From JAVDCA01 sp036491235 (GTDB taxonomy: Bacteria > Pseudomonadota > Alphaproteobacteria > Rhizobiales > Xanthobacteraceae), in assembly GCA_036491235.1 (NCBI GenBank), contig DASXCK010000056.1, forward strand, positions 1 to 7,744: 7,744 bases of DNA. Reading direction: 5' to 3'. Positions within the stretch are counted from its first letter, which is position 1, and the number at the start of each line of letters is the position of its first letter. Position numbers and translations under genes: made by a program. The notes beneath the pieces are model-generated. The model worked only from the letters and a program-made list of their open reading frames with translations. It had not been told where the DNA came from and ran no database searches. This document shows positions 5,070 through 7,744 of the stretch, piece by piece.

Positions 5070-6107
5070 ATGTCGCGCTACTGGCCGCGCGCCGTCATGG
5101 CGGCGCTGCTCGCGGGCTTGCTCTGCCCATCAGCGATCGCCCAGGAGGCTGCCGGGCCGCATCGTCGCGCCGTGAGGGCAATCGGCGATGCGCGCATCTC
5201 GGTCGGCGGTCGCGGCACCGGAGTGCTCTACCTGTCGGCGGACTGGTCGAAGCCGCAGCCGGATATCACCCGCGCCGTCATCATCTTGCATGGAGTCCTG
5301 CGCAATGCCGACGTCTATTTCAAATCCGCCGAAAGGGCCCAGTCGGCTGCCGGCGGCGCCGGGCGCACCACCCTGATGATCGTGCCGCAGTTCCTCGCCC
5401 AGGTCGACGTCGACGCCTGGCATCTACCGGCCGACACGTTGCGCTGGAGCCTGACCGGCTGGGAAGGCGGCGAGCCGGCGCTCGCGCCGGCGCCGGTCAG
5501 TTCGTTCGAGGTGCTGGACGCGATTCTGGCGCGCCTCGCCGATCGCGCGCTGTTTCCGCATCTCACCACGGTCGTCGTCGCCGGGCATTCGGGCGGCGCG
5601 CAGGTCGCGCAGCGCTATGCGATCGCCACCCGTGGCGAGCCGGCTCTCAAGCAGGTCGGCATTGCGGTTCGCTATGTTGTCGCCAATCCCTCGTCTTATG
5701 CGTATTTCAGCCTCGATCGGCCGGAGCCCGCGATCGCGGCGTCATGCCCGGGGTACAACGACTGGAAATACGGCATGGACAAATTGCCACCTTACTTCGA
5801 GGGTCGCGCGCCGCAGGCGCTCGAGAAAGGCTACGTGGCCCGCCGCGTCATCTATCTGCTCGGCACTGCCGACACCGACCCCAACCATCCGGCGCTCGAC
5901 AAAAGCTGCAAGGGCGAGGCCGAGGGGCCCTATCGTTTTGCACGCGGGCACGCCTATGCGGACTACATGAGGGCGCGCGACCGGGGCACGCCAAACCACA
6001 GTGTGTGGGATGTGCCCGGCGTCGCGCACAACGGAGACAAGATGCTCACCTCGGCTTGCGGACTGCAGGCGCTGTTTGACGTGCCGGGCTGCACCCCGGC
6101 ACCGTGA
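5070..6107 (+). CDS. Secreted alpha/beta-fold hydrolase
   Basis: The 345-residue product begins with a Sec-type signal peptide: basic start, hydrophobic core at residues 8-19, and probable cleavage after AIA or AIAQ at 24-25. It is therefore likely periplasmic or secreted. The fold is shown by ILHGVLRNADVYF (72-84), where HG forms the oxyanion region, the nucleophile elbow AGHSGG (S174) and a late GVAH (H320). D268 or D270 in GTADTD is the probable acid. Together these form a plausible Ser-Asp-His triad. The mature part has four cysteines (226, 280, 330, 341), which could make two disulfides and fit an extracytoplasmic location. The substrate is unknown; esterase, lipase or depolymerase activity are all possible. 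The gene starts 67 bp after the response regulator on the same strand, so the two may be cotranscribed. The GST-like gene follows 65 bp downstream. Confidence 0.85.
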   Translation: MSRYWPRAVMAALLAGLLCPSAIAQEAAGPHRRAVRAIGDARISVGGRGTGVLYLSADWSKPQPDITRAVIILHGVLRNADVYFKSAERAQSAAGGAGRTTLMIVPQFLAQVDVDAWHLPADTLRWSLTGWEGGEPALAPAPVSSFEVLDAILARLADRALFPHLTTVVVAGHSGGAQVAQRYAIATRGEPALKQVGIAVRYVVANPSSYAYFSLDRPEPAIAASCPGYNDWKYGMDKLPPYFEGRAPQALEKGYVARRVIYLLGTADTDPNHPALDKSCKGEAEGPYRFARGHAYADYMRARDRGTPNHSVWDVPGVAHNGDKMLTSACGLQALFDVPGCTPAP

Positions 6108-6172
6108 CGGTGCAATGGCCGAAGAATATTTCAGAGGCATTGATTGGGTATGGTCATCTGGAACGGCGCGTC

Positions 6173-6772
6173 ATGAAGATGAAGATCTACGGTGACGCGC
6201 GCTCGGGCAATTGCGACAAGGTCCGCCTCGTCGCCGACCATCTGCGCCTTCCCTACGACTGGATCGATGTCGACATCCTCAGCGGCGGCACGCGCACGGC
6301 CGAATTTTTGACGATCAATCCGCAGGGCCAGGTGCCGGTGGCCGCGTTTCCGGACGGCCGCTGCCTCGCCCAGTCGGGCGCGATCATGCGCTACCTCGCG
6401 AACGGCACGCCGTTGCTGCCGGACGACCCATGGACGCGCGCCAGGATCGACGAATGGATGTTCTGGGAAGCCAACAATCACGAGTTCTTCGTCGCCGGCT
6501 GCATCGCCCACATGACCTTTCTCGGCAAGACGCGCGATACGCGCGATCCCATGCGGGTCGAGCGCGGCAATCGCGCCCTGGACATCCTGGAAGATCACCT
6601 CGGTCGGACCGACTGGCTCGCCGGCGAGGCGATGACGGTCGCCGACATCGCTATTCTGGTCCACACGCGCCAAGCCCCGCTTGGCGGGTTCGATTTGGCG
6701 CCACGGCCGAACGTGCGCGCCTGGGTCGCGCGTTGCGAGCGGCAGATCGGCATGGAGCCCTTGCCGGCATAG
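6173..6772 (+). CDS. Glutathione S-transferase family protein
   Basis: The 199-residue product has an N-terminal thioredoxin-like domain (about 3-77): KIYGDARSGNCDKVRLVADHL at the start, with S11 or C14 as the likely glutathione-activating residue. The cis-proline motif QVPV is at 53-56. The glutathione gamma-glutamyl contact is QS (67-68), where most relatives have ES or DS. The helical C-terminal domain (about 86-195) carries the folding box MTVADIA (154-160). The usual role is conjugation of glutathione to electrophiles or related thiol chemistry in the cytoplasm; the substrate cannot be predicted. Start choice: ATG 6173 or 6179 both precede the first strand. The frame is open back to 6104, but those extra residues overlap the hydrolase stop and look unrelated. 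No strong Shine-Dalgarno sequence is visible. Length fits the small bacterial GSTs. Confidence 0.9.
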   Translation: MKMKIYGDARSGNCDKVRLVADHLRLPYDWIDVDILSGGTRTAEFLTINPQGQVPVAAFPDGRCLAQSGAIMRYLANGTPLLPDDPWTRARIDEWMFWEANNHEFFVAGCIAHMTFLGKTRDTRDPMRVERGNRALDILEDHLGRTDWLAGEAMTVADIAILVHTRQAPLGGFDLAPRPNVRAWVARCERQIGMEPLPA

Positions 6773-7026
6773 GTGAGCGTGGGGTGTTTCGATCGCGATC
6801 GGGCGCGCGGTCGCCTCAGGGCGACGAGCCATGACGCCGAAAAAATCGGATCAAAAGTAGAAGATATTCTTGGCGGCTGCGTTCATCGGCGCGAGGGTCG
6901 CAGCATGGGATGCGTGACTCGATGCACGGCCGGCTGCGCGCCGCGCCGCGCGGGAACGTGTGCGCGCGTCGCGCAGCGGCGCCTGGCGCGCGGTCGCTGC
7001 GCGCCGGCGGCTCGTGGCCGTGGGCG

Positions 7027-7050
7027 TTGTAAATCGCCTGTATTTTACAA
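7027..7050. promoter_or_regulatory. 24-bp dyad TTGTAAA-N10-TTTACAA
   Basis: Two perfect 7-bp arms (7027-7033 and 7044-7050) surround a 10-bp spacer. The site sits at the sharp change from GC-rich to AT-rich sequence. Its form suits a dimeric DNA-binding protein, but I do not recognise a regulator for it and no gene start lies close by. Confidence 0.35.
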
Positions 7051-7161
7051 GCCGCGACGGCGCACCGGACCGCCCGACCAATTTTGGCGGAATGACCTAA
7101 CTGGGATAACAGCAATCATTTCAATGGTCGATTTGGGCGCCCGCGCGGAGGCCGTTTTGGC

Positions 7162-7189
7162 CGAACGAACCCAATCGAACGAACCTAAA
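7162..7189. repeat. Two-copy 14-bp tandem repeat CGAACGAACC(C/T)AA
   Basis: CGAACGAACC occurs at 7162-7171 and again at 7176-7185, each followed by CAA/TAA and T/A, giving a period of 14 bp. Within each copy CGAA is repeated as well. The repeat lies 32 bp beyond the stop codon of the hybrid kinase. Confidence 0.5.
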
Positions 7190-7220
7190 TCAAGATCGCA
7201 GATCAAAAACCGCGACCAAT

Positions 7221-7744
7221 TCATCGTGGCTGCGGGCCGTCGCCCTTGGCGAGCTCCGCCAGCGCGCGGCGCAACTCGGCGGCGAGGCGGCCGAGGCCGT
7301 CCTGGCAGCGGGCGCGGTCGCCGGCTTTGCCGGCCTGTTCGAGCGTCGCGGCGGCGGCGCCGACCGCATGCGCGCCGACCGCCTGGGCGGCGCCCTTGAG
7401 CTTGTGCGCGGCGGCGGCGAGCCGCGCGAGGTCGCCGCTGCGCGCCGCTGCCTCGATGTCGCGCTCGCCCTCGACCGCGGTCTCGCGGAAGCGGGCGAAC
7501 AGCCCGTCGATCGCGGCGGTATCGTCGCCGAGCCAACCCGCGAGCACGCTGCGGTCGATGGCGGCGTCGGCGGACAAGGGTCCCACGGCGGCGGTACCCT
7601 TGTCGGCGCCGCCGTGCATCGGCAGCCAGCGCTCGAGCGTGGCGCGCAGCCGGTCGATGTTGACGGGCTTCGCAATGTAGCCGTCCATGCCGGCCGTGAT
7701 GGCGCGCTCCTCTTCGCCCTTGAGCGCGTTGGCGGTGACGGCGA
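7221..7744 (-). CDS. C-terminal part of a hybrid sensor histidine kinase: receiver end plus Hpt domain
   Basis: The frame enters from the right edge and ends at TGA 7221-7223, giving 174 complete codons including the stop. Its first 30 residues are the end of a receiver domain: AVTANALKGEEER followed by AGMDGYIAKPV, with the conserved lysine in AKPV. The alanine- and proline-rich linker leads to a histidine phosphotransfer domain, with HKLKGAAQAVGA marking the phospho-accepting histidine (residue 113 of the fragment) and a helical bundle around it. Receiver followed by Hpt is the ending of phosphorelay kinases of the BarA/ArcB type, so sensor, HisKA and ATPase domains are expected beyond the window. 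ATG 7688 lies inside the receiver domain and is not the gene start. The signal sensed and the final response regulator are not visible here. Confidence 0.9.
   Translation of the reverse strand, partial: AVTANALKGEEERAITAGMDGYIAKPVNIDRLRATLERWLPMHGGADKGTAAVGPLSADAAIDRSVLAGWLGDDTAAIDGLFARFRETAVEGERDIEAAARSGDLARLAAAAHKLKGAAQAVGAHAVGAAAATLEQAGKAGDRARCQDGLGRLAAELRRALAELAKGDGPQPR

Larger units (their letters stand above)
6773..7220. other. Gene-poor 448-bp region between two convergent genes
   Basis: The GST-like gene and the hybrid kinase gene end toward each other here. Open frames cross the stretch on both strands, but their products are arginine- and alanine-rich or lack family features, and I do not call any of them. 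The first part holds a 12-bp palindrome, CGATCGCGATCG (6790-6801), and a small hairpin, GTCGCC-TCAG-GGCGAC (6810-6825). The middle (about 6920-7020) is very GC-rich and contains an inverted repeat, CGCGCAGCG / CGCTGCGCG (6970-6978 and 6995-7003). From about 7027 to 7220 the composition becomes clearly more AT-rich. No T-tailed terminator hairpin was found for either gene. Confidence 0.6.

Noticed and set aside
3305..5071. A 588-codon open frame on the minus strand covering the response regulator and most of the MOSC gene
   Set aside because: It runs antisense to the well-supported regulator and overlaps the MOSC gene in another frame. The product is histidine- and arginine-rich without family motifs, as expected from GC-rich shadow frames.
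5124..5129. Lipobox reading of the hydrolase signal peptide (cysteine at residue 19)
   Set aside because: The residue before the cysteine is leucine, which does not fit a lipoprotein signal; an ordinary Sec cleavage after AIA(Q) is a better match.
6810..6825. GTCGCC-TCAG-GGCGAC hairpin as terminator of the GST-like gene
   Set aside because: The stem is only 6 bp and no T-run follows on either strand, so a Rho-independent terminator is not supported.
6816..7115. A 99-codon minus-strand frame in the gap
   Set aside because: No family features, biased arginine/alanine content and no Shine-Dalgarno support; probably chance in GC-rich sequence.
6773..7399. A 208-codon plus-strand frame through the gap and into the kinase gene
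   Set aside because: It is antisense to the Hpt-coding region at its end, arginine-rich, and has no recognisable motif or ribosome binding site.

Overview
The window looks like chromosomal DNA of a GC-rich alphaproteobacterium of the order Hyphomicrobiales, most likely from the Bradyrhizobium / Xanthobacteraceae side. This rests on strong G/C bias at third codon positions, the types of genes present, and several GC-rich palindromic intergenic repeats of a style common in those genomes. No species can be named from the sequence alone.

Left half (1-4056), all on the minus strand. In transcription order there is a MOSC-domain protein (3286-4056), an FAD-dependent oxidoreductase of the L-2-hydroxyglutarate oxidase type (2040-3149), a TRAP-transporter solute-binding protein with a twin-arginine signal (793-1794), and the start of the TRAP small membrane subunit DctQ (runs off the left edge). 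Every gap between these genes carries at least one palindromic repeat, and the repeats belong to four different-looking families. The TRAP genes form an uptake system for an unidentified, probably carboxylate, substrate. The oxidoreductase next to it may act on the imported compound, but this is inference.

Right half (4292-6772), plus strand. An OmpR-type response regulator without an adjacent kinase (4292-5002) is followed by a secreted alpha/beta hydrolase (5070-6107) and a glutathione S-transferase-like protein (6173-6772). A 235-bp divergent promoter region separates the MOSC gene from the regulator.

The right end holds a 448-bp stretch without a convincing gene (6773-7220). It contains a GC-rich part, a 24-bp dyad and a short tandem repeat. 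It is followed by the 3' end of a minus-strand hybrid histidine kinase, where a receiver domain leads into a C-terminal Hpt domain (7221-7744). I found no RNA gene, CRISPR array, insertion sequence or phage gene. The window reads mostly as ordinary core or accessory metabolism. Its most unusual structure is the set of palindromic repeats, especially the compound one placed between dctP and dctQ.
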